Assembly (NCBI RefSeq): GCF_000210295.1
Contig: NC_026743.1
Location: forward strand, 2,666,001 to 2,730,000
Length of the DNA stretch: 64,000 nucleotides
Origin: Trypanosoma brucei gambiense DAL972
Taxonomy: Eukaryota > Euglenozoa > Kinetoplastea > Trypanosomatida > Trypanosomatidae
Direction of reading: 5' to 3'
The notes under the pieces were generated by a model. It did not search any database, was not told the origin of the DNA, and was given only the letters and a program-made list of their open reading frames with translations. Positions 7,718 to 18,138 of the stretch are shown piece by piece; the stretch's first letter is position 1; every line of letters starts with the position of its first letter. The position numbers and the translations under genes were made by a program.

Positions 7718-8902
7718 ATTAGGACTTCTTGAAATGGAAAGGGCATGCAACGGATTGTTTTGTGCTGTTGGGCTTGACTACCTGACGATCTCCTTCCGCC
7801 TGTGTGAGTCGTTCGGGACCGGAAGGAAGTGCATGTGCATTAGTGATAGGGGTCGTGCTTCGGTGCTGTTGTGCTTGTGTAAACTAAGGTGGGAAAGATA
7901 ATTGTGGAGAAGTAAAATTTTCTGTCATTACCACTGCGTGTGCTGCCTCATCTTCCTCATTACCTTCTCAACTCATACGCGCTTATCTACTGACATTTTG
8001 TTTGTTTGCAAAACGAAACACCAAGAAACAAGTGCCTGAAGAGGACCAGGGTGCGGCGCCGACTCGAATATAACCGGTTACACCGTACTGGGAAGAGTAG
8101 AGAAACTGTACGGTTGCGCCACAGCCTCGCAATCCTGTTTACCTCGGTGGCTAAATCCCATCCTAAAGGGGGAGCGAGGAGGACACAAAGAAGGAGGAAA
8201 TAGCGCAGGGTTTCGAGAGTAACTTATCACCTTGTCCTCGTTGAGCACAAAGTTTCGTTTTCTTTTACTTCTCTGTAAGGAGTTAGTCTAAGAAAACTTG
8301 CAAGTGGAAGGGGGGAACACAGCTTGTGGCACTTGTCGGGCCTTGTCGGTCTCTCCGTGTTGCTTCTTATCTTCGCTTGGTTGCTGTTGGACCCTCTAGC
8401 TCCACCTCCGGTATATTCGGGGGTGTGTGCGTACTCTATTCACTACTCTTGTTTGTGTGTGCGTCTCCGTTGCCTGATTTGTAAGCGGCGGCGGGTGCTG
8501 GTGACGGATAGAAGCACCAATAAGTCGAAGAAGTGTAAGGGTCCCTAAAGAAGATTGGTGTAAATTGACGGATCAGTTGTTAGCGATTAAGGAGCTTGGA
8601 GCACGTTGCAGGTGGGGCAGTCAACGTACTCACTGTAGGCTCGTCGGTGGCAGTTTTCTCCACACAAAGCGTGCATCACTTTGTGCATCTTTTTTCCTTT
8701 CCGAGTGGTTGTGTACCCGTGCTTTTATTACCCTTGTCCGTGCTGCCGTTCGGAGTTGTAGAAGAACCGACTGTGTGATTGCGCTCGTAGGAATTATAGG
8801 TTGCTGAGTAAGACGAGGGGCGCGAACAAGTTGGGTGAGTCAAGGTGTGATATATAAAGAGTGTGTGTGCGTACAATCCTTTTCCCGTCATCCACAGTTA
8901 TC
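7718..8902 (+). other. Long intergenic/UTR region, no gene seen
   Basis: About 1.2 kb. Open frames of 60-80 codons (around 8006, 8324 and 8565) begin only at non-ATG codons or have no recognisable product. An inverted repeat TCCTTCCG (7791-7798) and CGGAAGGA (7820-7827) could form an 8-bp hairpin in the 3' UTR. A pyrimidine-rich tract ending in CACAG at ~8896 precedes the cyclin ATG. Confidence 0.5.
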
Positions 8903-11602
8903 ATGACATTGTCTGTCGACACCGCGATTGGGGACACCGCCATATGCATGGAGAGGTCATGTGATGCTCCTACACCTACTTACGCAGTCAAAACGCGGGC
9001 CATGGTGTTGAGCGGCGGTAGTGGCTGTACTCTCTCCAGGTGTCGTCGACTTGGGCGCTCCGCCCGCCAGAGATCACCTTCGAATAAACGGTTCTCGGGA
9101 AGGATGTCAGCGGCATCCGTGACACCCTCAGGGGGCCCAGTTATGGACAGGAGCGGCACTGGGTATGTTGATGTTTGTCGTGGTGGTGAATGTGCTCCGA
9201 TGCTTTGCAGGTCAGGGGGATGCGATCACGGTGTTTCCATTTTTGCGGCGGCCGCGACGCCGGCTGCCGCGGTACCGTTACTCGACGGTACTGTTGCAGC
9301 GGAATGCACGAATGGTGCCGGTGGGATGCCAGCTGATGGTAGTCGTTGTGTGACTCAGTTGTACGACGCGGGCGCAAGCTTGAGGAATGAATCTGGTCGA
9401 CGGTATCGAAACAACTATTCTTGCCATTACAGCAACAGTGGTGGTAGTGGTTATTGTTGTTGCAGTGCGTCTTATCGTGGCCAGAAGGGTCACAAGGGCG
9501 GTCAAAGCCAGGTGTTTCACAATTCACCGCTTTTCATGGGGAACGGTGGCAATCTGCCCCCCAATCGTGGTGTAATTTCGAACTATCACTATCACCATCA
9601 CCCGCCCAGTGGAGCCTCGCACCATCACCACCAAAGGTGTGCTGTGCGTTCCCATCGTCGTCGTGGATTCGGTGCCGCTGCTGTGGAGGCGATTCGCAGT
9701 AGGTTTCAGGCAGGGGCTACCATGTCGCATCACGCACCACCACTTTCCGCTGTGAAATGCAATAGACAAACTAAGCAAACTGCTAGTAACGGGGATCAAG
9801 AGCCACGGCAGGCATTTCAGGTCCCCCTCCCAAGGTCGAAGGCGGCTGCCGGAGTAACCCAACCCTCCGCGACGTCATGTGATGCTGGTGTTGTGAGGCC
9901 ATCGAAGGGCGATTTCAGAATTGAGATGGATACTCCTTTTTCAGCCACAGACTCAATGAATGACCCTGTAAACGGTTCTTCACGGCTCTCCGGCATTGCA
10001 CCACTTTTCGACCTTGCGATACAGCAGCTCATCCTTGAGTGCGATCGACGGGTTGCCAACGCTTCTGGGACGGCCTGCGCCAGTGCGCACAGTCCCTCTA
10101 ACTCGTGCAATTCTCAAAAGCAGTCTTCAGCGCATTTCTCCGTTAACACTCATTCCTTTGATATGCCTACGGCATCCCACACGAAGACCACCTTCGCGCA
10201 AACACCGAAGGAGTCGTCGTTTGCCACGTTTGCCGTTGAGCAGGCACCTCTGGAGAGAGGCCGATTGGAGTCTCCTCACCGGGATGCGGAAGCTGAGGTG
10301 ATGGCTAGGGACGGTGCATGCACGACTAAGCTCCACCGTGTTGAGCCACGGTTGGAGGAGCGGGTGACCGCCCGTCGGGAAAACCACGTGGGTAACGTTG
10401 TTGGTAGGCTGTTTAGGGATCAATCGGAGGATGCCGTGGACCTCGGGAGCGACTGTTCCAAGTTGCAGTTGCTCATTGTGTCAGTTGGGCTGACTGTGTC
10501 ATTTGGAGAGTCGGCTCCGTTGGTATTAATCGGCACGCTCATCTATTTGTTCCGTATTGTCAAGCGGTGTGATTCTGAGTATTCGAGCGTAACCGCAGCG
10601 AATTGGTACCGACTCACAGCTGTCGCCCTGCTGGTTGCTACAAAAATGTACGTTGATGGTTCAGGTAGCTGGAATGAGTGTTTTTCGAATGCCACTGATA
10701 TACCTTTAAAAGAATTGAACAAGCTGGAGATTGACTTCCTTTTCTTGCTTGACTTTGACGCGCTGATCACGGAGGAAGAGGTCGAAGCTCGTGCTGATTG
10801 GATGGACTCTGTTGCCAGTCGACACGATATGATGACACCCCTGCGGACATTTGTATTGGGGAACAGCTGTGCCCCTTCATGCGTGGCGACTCCCTTGTCT
10901 CCTGCTGCTGACGAGGCGTTTCGGTCGGTTCCACTTGGTTCTTCCAGCAACATGCCGTCAACCCCATTGTCCCTTACACCATCCAATATGACACCGGTGA
11001 ATTGTTTCTCAACTCCATTTACCCAGTCAAGACCAATCCGCAACCAGTGTGTCGGTTCTTTGGTTTCTGGTGTTGATGCGAGTGACAAGCAGCAGCAGCA
11101 AACGCGGCCTTCAAGCATGCGTCGTTTGTCCTCATCACTGTGCCCCTGCGATCGCATGAGCCCCTTGCCACTGTCTGTGTCGAGTCTGTCTCTAACGGAG
11201 AGACTCTTTTCGGTTGTTCATGCACCTGCCGAACCAGAAACACCCCCAAGTCTCCGTCGTTTTGCTCGCCAAGATGATGAACCTGTATCTCCGTTGACAC
11301 CACCCGACCAGGAGAGGATGTCCCCAGTATTTTTCTTCTGTAACGCGACTCGGGGGAGACGTTGTAATGCGATGGCGGCAGTTGGGGAGAAAACAAATAA
11401 GACATCGCCGGCAGGCAGCGCAGTGCAGTACCGCGTCTCTGCAGGTGTTGCCGGTGACGCCTGGAAAGGTGATGAAATGGATGAGGAGGGGGGAACGCCT
11501 CCGCACCCGCGGCGTTGTATTCTCTCACCACCCACACAGGAAGCAGCGCCACTGCCTCCGCTGGGTATGACAGACTTCCACCACCGTCTTCCCAGGAAAT
11601 AA
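8903..11602 (+). CDS. PHO80-like (P/U-type) cyclin with long disordered flanks
   Basis: An 899-residue protein from ATG 8903; upstream of it the frame is open only through GTG. The cyclin box lies at about residues 520-635. Typical PHO80/PCL features are a helix with SAPLVLIGTLIYLFRIV, then WYRLTAVALLVATKMYVDG, then WNECFSNATDIPLKELNKLE, closing with FLFLLDFDALITEEE. In fungi and trypanosomes this class partners cyclin-dependent kinases (CRKs in trypanosomes). The N-terminal ~500 residues are Ser/Gly/His-rich and the C-terminal ~260 carry many SP/TP sites, which suits a phosphorylated regulatory tail. T. brucei has several cyclins of this type; I cannot say which one this is. At ~900 residues it is much longer than yeast PHO80. 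Confidence 0.9.
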   Translation: MTLSVDTAIGDTAICMERSCDAPTPTYAVKTRAMVLSGGSGCTLSRCRRLGRSARQRSPSNKRFSGRMSAASVTPSGGPVMDRSGTGYVDVCRGGECAPMLCRSGGCDHGVSIFAAAATPAAAVPLLDGTVAAECTNGAGGMPADGSRCVTQLYDAGASLRNESGRRYRNNYSCHYSNSGGSGYCCCSASYRGQKGHKGGQSQVFHNSPLFMGNGGNLPPNRGVISNYHYHHHPPSGASHHHHQRCAVRSHRRRGFGAAAVEAIRSRFQAGATMSHHAPPLSAVKCNRQTKQTASNGDQEPRQAFQVPLPRSKAAAGVTQPSATSCDAGVVRPSKGDFRIEMDTPFSATDSMNDPVNGSSRLSGIAPLFDLAIQQLILECDRRVANASGTACASAHSPSNSCNSQKQSSAHFSVNTHSFDMPTASHTKTTFAQTPKESSFATFAVEQAPLERGRLESPHRDAEAEVMARDGACTTKLHRVEPRLEERVTARRENHVGNVVGRLFRDQSEDAVDLGSDCSKLQLLIVSVGLTVSFGESAPLVLIGTLIYLFRIVKRCDSEYSSVTAANWYRLTAVALLVATKMYVDGSGSWNECFSNATDIPLKELNKLEIDFLFLLDFDALITEEEVEARADWMDSVASRHDMMTPLRTFVLGNSCAPSCVATPLSPAADEAFRSVPLGSSSNMPSTPLSLTPSNMTPVNCFSTPFTQSRPIRNQCVGSLVSGVDASDKQQQQTRPSSMRRLSSSLCPCDRMSPLPLSVSSLSLTERLFSVVHAPAEPETPPSLRRFARQDDEPVSPLTPPDQERMSPVFFFCNATRGRRCNAMAAVGEKTNKTSPAGSAVQYRVSAGVAGDAWKGDEMDEEGGTPPHPRRCILSPPTQEAAPLPPLGMTDFHHRLPRK

Positions 11603-13269
11603 ATGTATATTGACAGCCTCTTAAATAAATCGTGTATGATGTTTGTTGAATGTTTCTGCTAGTTCAAGCGTTAACAACAAAAATAGAGGTAAGAAGGAAG
11701 ATCATAGGGTAGGGGAGGTGCGTCGACTTTTTTGTTTGTTTGTTTGTGATAGGAACTTGTGAGAGGGGGGGATGACGTATGCGTTCTACGATACTTTTTT
11801 TTTTTTGTGTCTGTGTCTGTGTCTGTGTGTGTGTGGGAAATTTGTTAACATTGGCTCGAGCGGGGAAGGGCAATTATAGCGGAGGAAAGAAGTTTTAAAT
11901 GACGCACGACTCCGTTTGTGTTGGTGCTGGTCGGCTCGTAGAGATGTGACTCTGTCACCTTCCTGTAAGACTCAAAGTGGGTTAAATCCCTTAGAAATAA
12001 AAAAGAAATATAATGAGTGTTGTGAAGGAGTACCCGCATGGAAATGTTTATTAGTGAGACACCATATGGTGGAAAGGAAATAAAGTTGTTCAGGTGGTTG
12101 AAGGGTTGGGTTCGATATCGTTCCATATAAATAGATCTTTTGAGTAACAAGCAAAGGAGAGTGAGAGACAGGGAAAGAGGAAGAGTTTGGCATTATATGA
12201 ATGCGTAGCGAATTCCGTGGTTATCTTATGAGTAGGAGAGATAAAACGAGAGATAAATGATGTGCTTGCGCTTGTGGTTGCGGTTGCTTGTTTGTATGTT
12301 TCTGCGTGTGTGTGTGTGTGTGTGTGCTTATATTTGTTGAAGTCACGAAAGGGGACCTTCTTTTTGTTTTTGTAACGTATTGTTGCCGTTGGGTGTATGC
12401 ACCTTGTGGAGGCGTTGAACGTGGCTCCATGCGGCACACTTCGTTGTGTTTCTTTTGCTTTTATTTAGTTCTCTTTTTTTATATTTGGTTTAGCCACATG
12501 GCCCAATAACTACACCCCTACACCACCCATTTGGCCTTAACCACCCTTTGGGATGCCCATGGAGGCATTCTACACGGTTGCTTGAAGCCTTCAGCGCGTT
12601 ATTATTATTATTATTATCAGCAGTCTTTGTCACTGTTATTATTTTGTTTTTTTCTTCTTGTTACCTTTATTTTCATATCTTTTCATTTGTACGTACCGGG
12701 TGAAGTCAATAAAAAACGAGAGAGGAGGGAACTGTGTGTAAGAGAGGTGAATTTGGTGTATGAAGCATACGGGAAGCGTAACAGATTTAGGGAAACCTGG
12801 TATTTGCAAAAGAAAGAAAAAAAGAAAGAAAAAAGAAAAAAAGACACACACACACACACACACACATGCACACACATGCACGCACACACACGTATAGCGA
12901 ACCTATAAGGGAAGAGGAGTGATGTTGAGAAGGAAGGAGAAATAAAACGATGGAGGAGGGAAAAAGGCAACAAAGGAGGGAAATAAAGCCCTTTCGTTCA
13001 ACAGTGAAAGTGATTTTTTTTTCCTTTTTTCCCACCTTTTTTTGAAAAAAAAAAACTTTGTTTTCTGTCCTCTTCCTTTCTTCCCCACATAGGAATTGGT
13101 TTAGTGAAGAGTGAGCGGGAGTGTGGAATGTAAGATGAAGTGGGTGTAATATTTTTTTTTGTTTTGTGAGGTGTTAGGGAGAAGGAGGAAACACTTTGTG
13201 TGGTGAGATTATTGTGTTGTTAGTGAGTGGATACCGACGAAAAGGCAAGGGAAGGAAAAAGGAGAGGGG
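11603..13269 (+). other. Gene-free, microsatellite-rich region (left part)
   Basis: No credible gene. Contains (GT)n near 11808-11833 and 12305-12327, an (ATT)n run at ~12600-12617, A-rich and (CA)n stretches at ~12806-12893, and long T runs. Open frames listed by a naive scan here are translations of these simple repeats. The region probably holds the cyclin 3' UTR followed by non-coding spacer. Confidence 0.6.
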
Positions 13270-13547
13270 GGAAAAAACAACAACAACAACAATTGCATAA
13301 ATGGAAGGCTTGTGTATATGTTTACCGTGAAGCAACGCGTTGGGTTTACCCGCCTTCCCGTATATTTATTCGTCACCATTAAAGAAAGGGAGAAAGAAAA
13401 AATATGAAAAAAAGAAATCCAAAGGGGATGAGGGATGACGTAACTGTTCTATGAATGCCCAACGTGAACACGTGCTCATGCACACACTTATATGTAGCAA
13501 CAATTACAAACGAATACAAAAAAAATAAGTATAAGTAAATAAACAAC

Positions 13548-13579
<32 letters not shown>

Positions 13580-13690
13580 CGTTTTCCTGTAAGTTTAAAA
13601 TACTTGTTTTAGGATTCATGGTAAGGAGAGAAAAGTTATATAATGATAACATGAATATACATATATGAATATGTACGCTTGTGGAGGAGG

Positions 13691-13733
<43 letters not shown>

Positions 13734-14159
13734 GAACCCTGGCAGCGGGAAAGTACATTAACTTTCCGGTGTAGTAGGGGTTATAAGTTTTTTTCTTTCT
13801 GTTTTCCCCTTTCACCCCCTTATTGTTGTTCCCTTTTTTTTTTTGTTTAAGCTTGTGAATCAGTGGTGCCCTTCTCCATTGCCATCAGTATTGTAGGCGA
13901 AACGGTATTCCTATACTTTTGTTTTTCTTTCCTTTCTTGCAGTCCTTTCCCCTGTCTTCACTCACAACTGTTGTGTGATACATTTGATTACTTTTTTTTT
14001 CTTTCTTTTTAAATTTTGGCTGCACTTCTTTCGCTCCATGTACAGGTTTACAGAAGGCAGTTTTCTTGGGAAAGAGTGTGTTACTTAATTTCTATGGTAA
14101 GTGAGTGAACAATGGATGATTATGACGTCTCTAAGGTCGCGCACAGTCATTGCTGGCAC
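13270..14159 (+). repeat. Near-duplicate block, left copy
   Basis: Sequence from about 13270 to 14159 recurs at about 14189-15105. Shared landmarks are AACAACAACAA, then GGCTTGTG..ATGTTTACCGTGAAGCAACG, (CA)n(TA)n, TACGTTTTCCTGTAAG, GGAGGAGGAGG(TG)n, and a final stretch ending GTCATTGCTGGCAC. Differences are mostly in simple-repeat lengths plus scattered point changes near the start. The copy ends exactly at a run of Ns. Confidence 0.85.
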
Positions 14160-14188
14160 NNNNNNNNNNNNNNNNNNNNNNNNNNNNN
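14160..14188. other. Run of 29 Ns (assembly gap)
   Basis: Undetermined bases lie between two near-identical blocks. The true distance and copy number here are unknown. Confidence 0.99.
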
Positions 14189-14427
14189 GGGGGGAACACA
14201 CCAGCAACAACAACAATCGCATACCTGGAAGGCTTGTGTAAATGTTTACCGTGAAGCAACGCGTTGGGTCTGCCCGCCTTCCCGCATATTTATTCGTCAC
14301 CATAAAGATTTTTTTTTTTTTAGAAAAGAAAGAGAGAGAGTCAGCCACACACACACACACACACACACACACCCCCCCCCCACACACACACACACATACA
14401 TATACACACACACACTCTCTCTATCCC

Positions 14428-14458
<31 letters not shown>

Positions 14459-14464
14459 ATATCT

Positions 14465-14527
<63 letters not shown>

Positions 14528-14637
14528 GTTTTCCTGTAAGTTTAAAATACTTGTTTTAGGATTCATGGTAAGGAGAGAAAAGTTATATAATGATAACATG
14601 AATATACATATATGAATATGTACGCTTGTGGAGGAGG

Positions 14638-14680
<43 letters not shown>

Positions 14681-15105
14681 GAACCCTGGCAGCGGGAAAG
14701 TACATTAACTTTTCCGGTGTAGTAGGGGTTATAAGTTTTTTTCTTTCTGTTTTCCCCTTTCACCCCCCTATTGTTGTTCCCTTTTTTTTTTTGTTAAGCT
14801 TGTGAATCAGTGGTGCCCTTCTCCATTGCCATCAGTATTGTAGGCGAAACGGTATTCCTATACTTTTGTTTTTCTTTCCTTTCTTGCAGTCCTTTCCCCT
14901 GTCTTCACTCACAACTGTTGTGTGATACATTTGATTACTTTTTTTTTCTTTCTTTTTAAATTTTGGCTGCACTTCTTTCGCTCCATGTACAGGTTTACAG
15001 AAGGCAGTTTTCTTGGGAAAGAGTGTGTTACTTAATTTCTATGGTAAGTGAGTGAACAATGGATGATTATGACGTCTCTAAGGTCGCGCACAGTCATTGC
15101 TGGCA
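14189..15105 (+). repeat. Near-duplicate block, right copy
   Basis: Second copy of the 13270-14159 block. It differs by longer (CA)n, a 20-base C run at 14425-14444, and a long (TA)n at ~14484-14526. It continues past the point where the left copy meets the Ns into unique sequence (ACCGTAGCATTCC), so it is probably the complete version. Confidence 0.85.
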
Positions 15106-15588
15106 CACCGTAGCATTCCTTGAAGCATATCTTTTCTCTTGTCTAAAATTCCCCCCATTGCTGCGGCATTTACTTGCTGGATTTCACCCTCATTCTTGCT
15201 TGTTACTCTTCTTCCTCTTTGTCTTCTCACTGTTTGTGTTTCCATGTGCCCTTTTTTAAAAAAATTATTTGTTGTATGTACCTTTTCAGGTATTGTGAGT
15301 GAATAACACATTAAACAAGCCAGAAATTAAGGGACGTGAACCTAATAGGGACGCTCAAGGGAATTGGGGCGGGATAGTGTGGAGTGGTGAGACCCACTGA
15401 AGTAACGGCAATCCCTGAAGAAGAAAAAAAAAAAAGAGAAATAATTAAAGGTAACAAGGGCCACATAAACGCATACGGAGACGTGCTGCGACTTTGCCGG
15501 TGTGCCTTCTTAGACTTAGCGTATCCTGGAGTGTGCATTTGACTCCTATCGGACTTGCTTTCTTTTGGTCAGAGACAAAAAAGAAAAC
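15106..15588 (+). other. Spacer and 5' leader of the phosphatase gene
   Basis: No gene supported. A 66-codon ATG frame from 15059 is mostly hydrophobic low-complexity sequence made from the pyrimidine tract. A likely spliced-leader acceptor (CTTGCTTTCTTTTGGTCAG, AG at 15571-15572) lies 16 bases before the ATG at 15589. Confidence 0.5.
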
Positions 15589-17778
15589 ATGAATATTTTT
15601 TCCTTTGGGAGGGAAAGCATGTGCTCTTTCTCGGCCACAGAGGGAAAGGAGAGTGTGCCTCTAACCGCACGGTCGTATGAGCGATCCCGGTCTGAGCTCT
15701 TCGAGGGCCTTACCACCACCCGTGCCGTTGCTCTGCAGGCGACGACCTCAAGTAACTTCCCTTCGAGCAGCAATGCGAAGCAGGTACCTGACGGTGAGGG
15801 TTTGTTTTCCATGGGCAGTTGTTCCGTATCCACGGACAAAGTGGAGGAAAACTCAACCATCTGTGAGACCTCCAGGTCTGCTGGGGGGAAGCAACGGAAA
15901 CAGAAGGGTCAGCAGAAACCCCGTAAGGCAAAAGCGAATAACTCTAGGGACGATAACAAGAAGAAAAATGCGACGAATACAAAGACGCCGCAGCGGACGT
16001 CACGGAAGAAAAGCGGGAAGCGCAAGAAGAGAAGGTCTAGTTGTCGAAGTATGGGTGAGGCAAGCGTGCGGAGCAACGGGACACCTGCAGAGGGAGAGAT
16101 TGAGAGTAGTAATGCTGAGTCAAGTGTTCAGTTACCACGGCCCTTTAATACCCCAAAGGGTGTACCGGCTGTGGTGCATGTTGTGGCACACAATATCGCA
16201 GAGATGCAGGGAAGGAAAAGAGAAAGTTGCGTCCAATCGCTCTCGCGCCCGTTTGAAATGTTCGATCGAATAGTTTCCAGGCCCGAGTGTGGCAAGGATG
16301 CCCAGGAAACACCTTCAACAGCGGCTTCCCACAGCGATCTTCACACCTCTATATCTGTGTTGAAGGGGGAAAGCTCCACGACCATCGATTTACCTGAGAG
16401 GAGTAATTCTGTGGTTGGCGTGTTTGCGACTGCAACAACTCCGGCACTTCCTTCTTCGCCGCCGCTGTATGGAAGGAGCAGCAGGCGTGAACATACAGCG
16501 CGTGCCGGGGATGGTACGGCATACTTGTCGTCGTTGACATTTTCATCATTACTGGGTTCCTTCCAAAAAGAGCAAGAGAAAACAGAAAGGCCCCCAGCTA
16601 AGAGCCCCTCCACCCTTGAGGGTCTTACTCGACACTCTCTCACAGATATGGTTGAGGGTAAAGTCCCGAGTAAAACTGAACCTGTTGTAGAACGGCTTCT
16701 CGCACGCACTCTGAGCTCAACTTCTGAGAAAGAGCGTACGGCGACAATTGTGTTCGACCTTGACGAAACCCTTTGTAACAACCGCGTGAACGGTCCCGCC
16801 ATACTTAGACCCGGTGCGATTGATATACTGGGAAAACTGCGGTCGCTATATCCCCGCTGCATCGCACCTGGGGATGGGGGCTCGCCAGTTCGTGATGCAA
16901 GCGCCTCCGCGGAAAGTGTAGGAAACTCCGGTAGCAGAAGCGGACTAGTTCCGACGGATGTGACGGCCGGTAATGGTCCTTTGGTGCAGCTGGAGATTGT
17001 TCTGTGGACCGCAAGTGTGGAATCGGTTGCACGTCCCGTAGTCGATCGACTTGACCCTGATGGCACCATCTTTGATTGTGTTATATGCCGCGACGCGCGT
17101 TGGTACGACGAATCTGGATACACAAAGGACCTGCGCCTTCTTGGTCGTTATATTGAGCGTAGCGTAATAGTGGAGAATTCTCCCCTCTGCGTGAAGTTGA
17201 ATCGGCGTAACGCTATTCTTGTGAGCGACTTCGTGAGGAATCGAATGGACCGACAACTGTACGTAGTGTGCGTTATACTTTTGGAGTGGCTCGATAACGT
17301 GAACAATCTATTGCTGCGAAAACATATGATGCGTGTCAATATGGAGCGTCGGAGGGGCTGTGGGATGTCCGATGGCGGAGAAAGTCCCGAACCGGAAATG
17401 CCGCCGAGCGAGGCCCAACTAAGGGGTTCAAAGACACCTGGCCTCACAAAGCCGCATAAAGCGGATATGCTGGGCTCGACTCTTCCTTTGCACGAACTTG
17501 AGCGAAGGGCTTCTGCGATTTATTTTGTGGGGAGCCATCCTTTTATTTCACCCTCAACGCGTCTTGTTAGGTCGTCTGCTTGCCAACAGGCGGTAAGGTA
17601 TCTTTGTGGAGAGGGATTTGCCTCTGGGAAGATGAAAATCATCTCGAGGAGGCGCCCGGCAGCAAAACATGCGGCAGTTACGCCAAACACACCAAAAGGA
17701 AGATCTTCTTCGCTTACTTCCATTTCACCTGCATCGGTCCCTGGAAGAGCGCCTTCGCGGGAAGTGTCGTGTTCCTGA
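15589..17778 (+). CDS. FCP1/SCP-like (NIF domain) HAD phosphatase
   Basis: A 729-residue protein from ATG 15589, 17 bases after a good spliced-leader acceptor. The catalytic domain is at ~383-600. It contains the HAD motif I sequence FDLDETL, with the nucleophile Asp390 and Asp392, then LEIVLWTASVESVARPV (motif II Thr), a lysine region GYTKDLRLLGR, and SVIVENSPLCVKLNRRNAI with motif III acidic residues further on in LVSDF. This is the pattern of small CTD phosphatases and Dullard-type enzymes, which remove phosphate from Ser/Thr. A ~40-residue Gly/Ser insertion interrupts the domain between motifs I and II. The N-terminal ~380 residues are basic and disordered, with a Lys/Arg-rich stretch near 100-150 that may be a nuclear signal. 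Trypanosome RNA polymerase II lacks the usual heptad CTD, so the substrate cannot be assumed. Confidence 0.9.
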   Translation: MNIFSFGRESMCSFSATEGKESVPLTARSYERSRSELFEGLTTTRAVALQATTSSNFPSSSNAKQVPDGEGLFSMGSCSVSTDKVEENSTICETSRSAGGKQRKQKGQQKPRKAKANNSRDDNKKKNATNTKTPQRTSRKKSGKRKKRRSSCRSMGEASVRSNGTPAEGEIESSNAESSVQLPRPFNTPKGVPAVVHVVAHNIAEMQGRKRESCVQSLSRPFEMFDRIVSRPECGKDAQETPSTAASHSDLHTSISVLKGESSTTIDLPERSNSVVGVFATATTPALPSSPPLYGRSSRREHTARAGDGTAYLSSLTFSSLLGSFQKEQEKTERPPAKSPSTLEGLTRHSLTDMVEGKVPSKTEPVVERLLARTLSSTSEKERTATIVFDLDETLCNNRVNGPAILRPGAIDILGKLRSLYPRCIAPGDGGSPVRDASASAESVGNSGSRSGLVPTDVTAGNGPLVQLEIVLWTASVESVARPVVDRLDPDGTIFDCVICRDARWYDESGYTKDLRLLGRYIERSVIVENSPLCVKLNRRNAILVSDFVRNRMDRQLYVVCVILLEWLDNVNNLLLRKHMMRVNMERRRGCGMSDGGESPEPEMPPSEAQLRGSKTPGLTKPHKADMLGSTLPLHELERRASAIYFVGSHPFISPSTRLVRSSACQQAVRYLCGEGFASGKMKIISRRRPAAKHAAVTPNTPKGRSSSLTSISPASVPGRAPSREVSCS

Positions 17779-18100
17779 TTTTCTCTTTGTCTTTCGGGTA
17801 TGTTGGTGCCACTTGAGGGGTCATATGTGTGCTCGTGACAAATGCCCTGTCATTCAGCAAGGAGGTCTGCAGCGGCACATGTGCAGAAAGAAATGTGTAC
17901 CCACCATCGCCTACGTGCAAGTTCCGCTTCGTCATCATTTCGTTGCGTCGTTGGCTTTCCCCCTCCTTTTCCTTCCCTGTCTCTGTATGGTCGAGTCTGC
18001 CACCTCACTTGCAGTGTCGCAGCACGATGCCTAGATTTCACAGAGTTCGTAGCTTGTGCTGCGGCATGTTATTGTTTGTGTCGGTTCTAAACGATGATTG

Positions 18101-18138
<38 letters not shown>

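Noticed and set aside
10543..11157. 204-codon antisense frame inside the cyclin gene
   Set aside because: Overlaps the conserved cyclin box on the other strand; a shadow frame.
14112..14615. Open frames across the N run and the (CA)n/(TA)n microsatellites
   Set aside because: They read through undetermined bases and simple repeats (His-Thr and Tyr-Ile runs) and are not coding.
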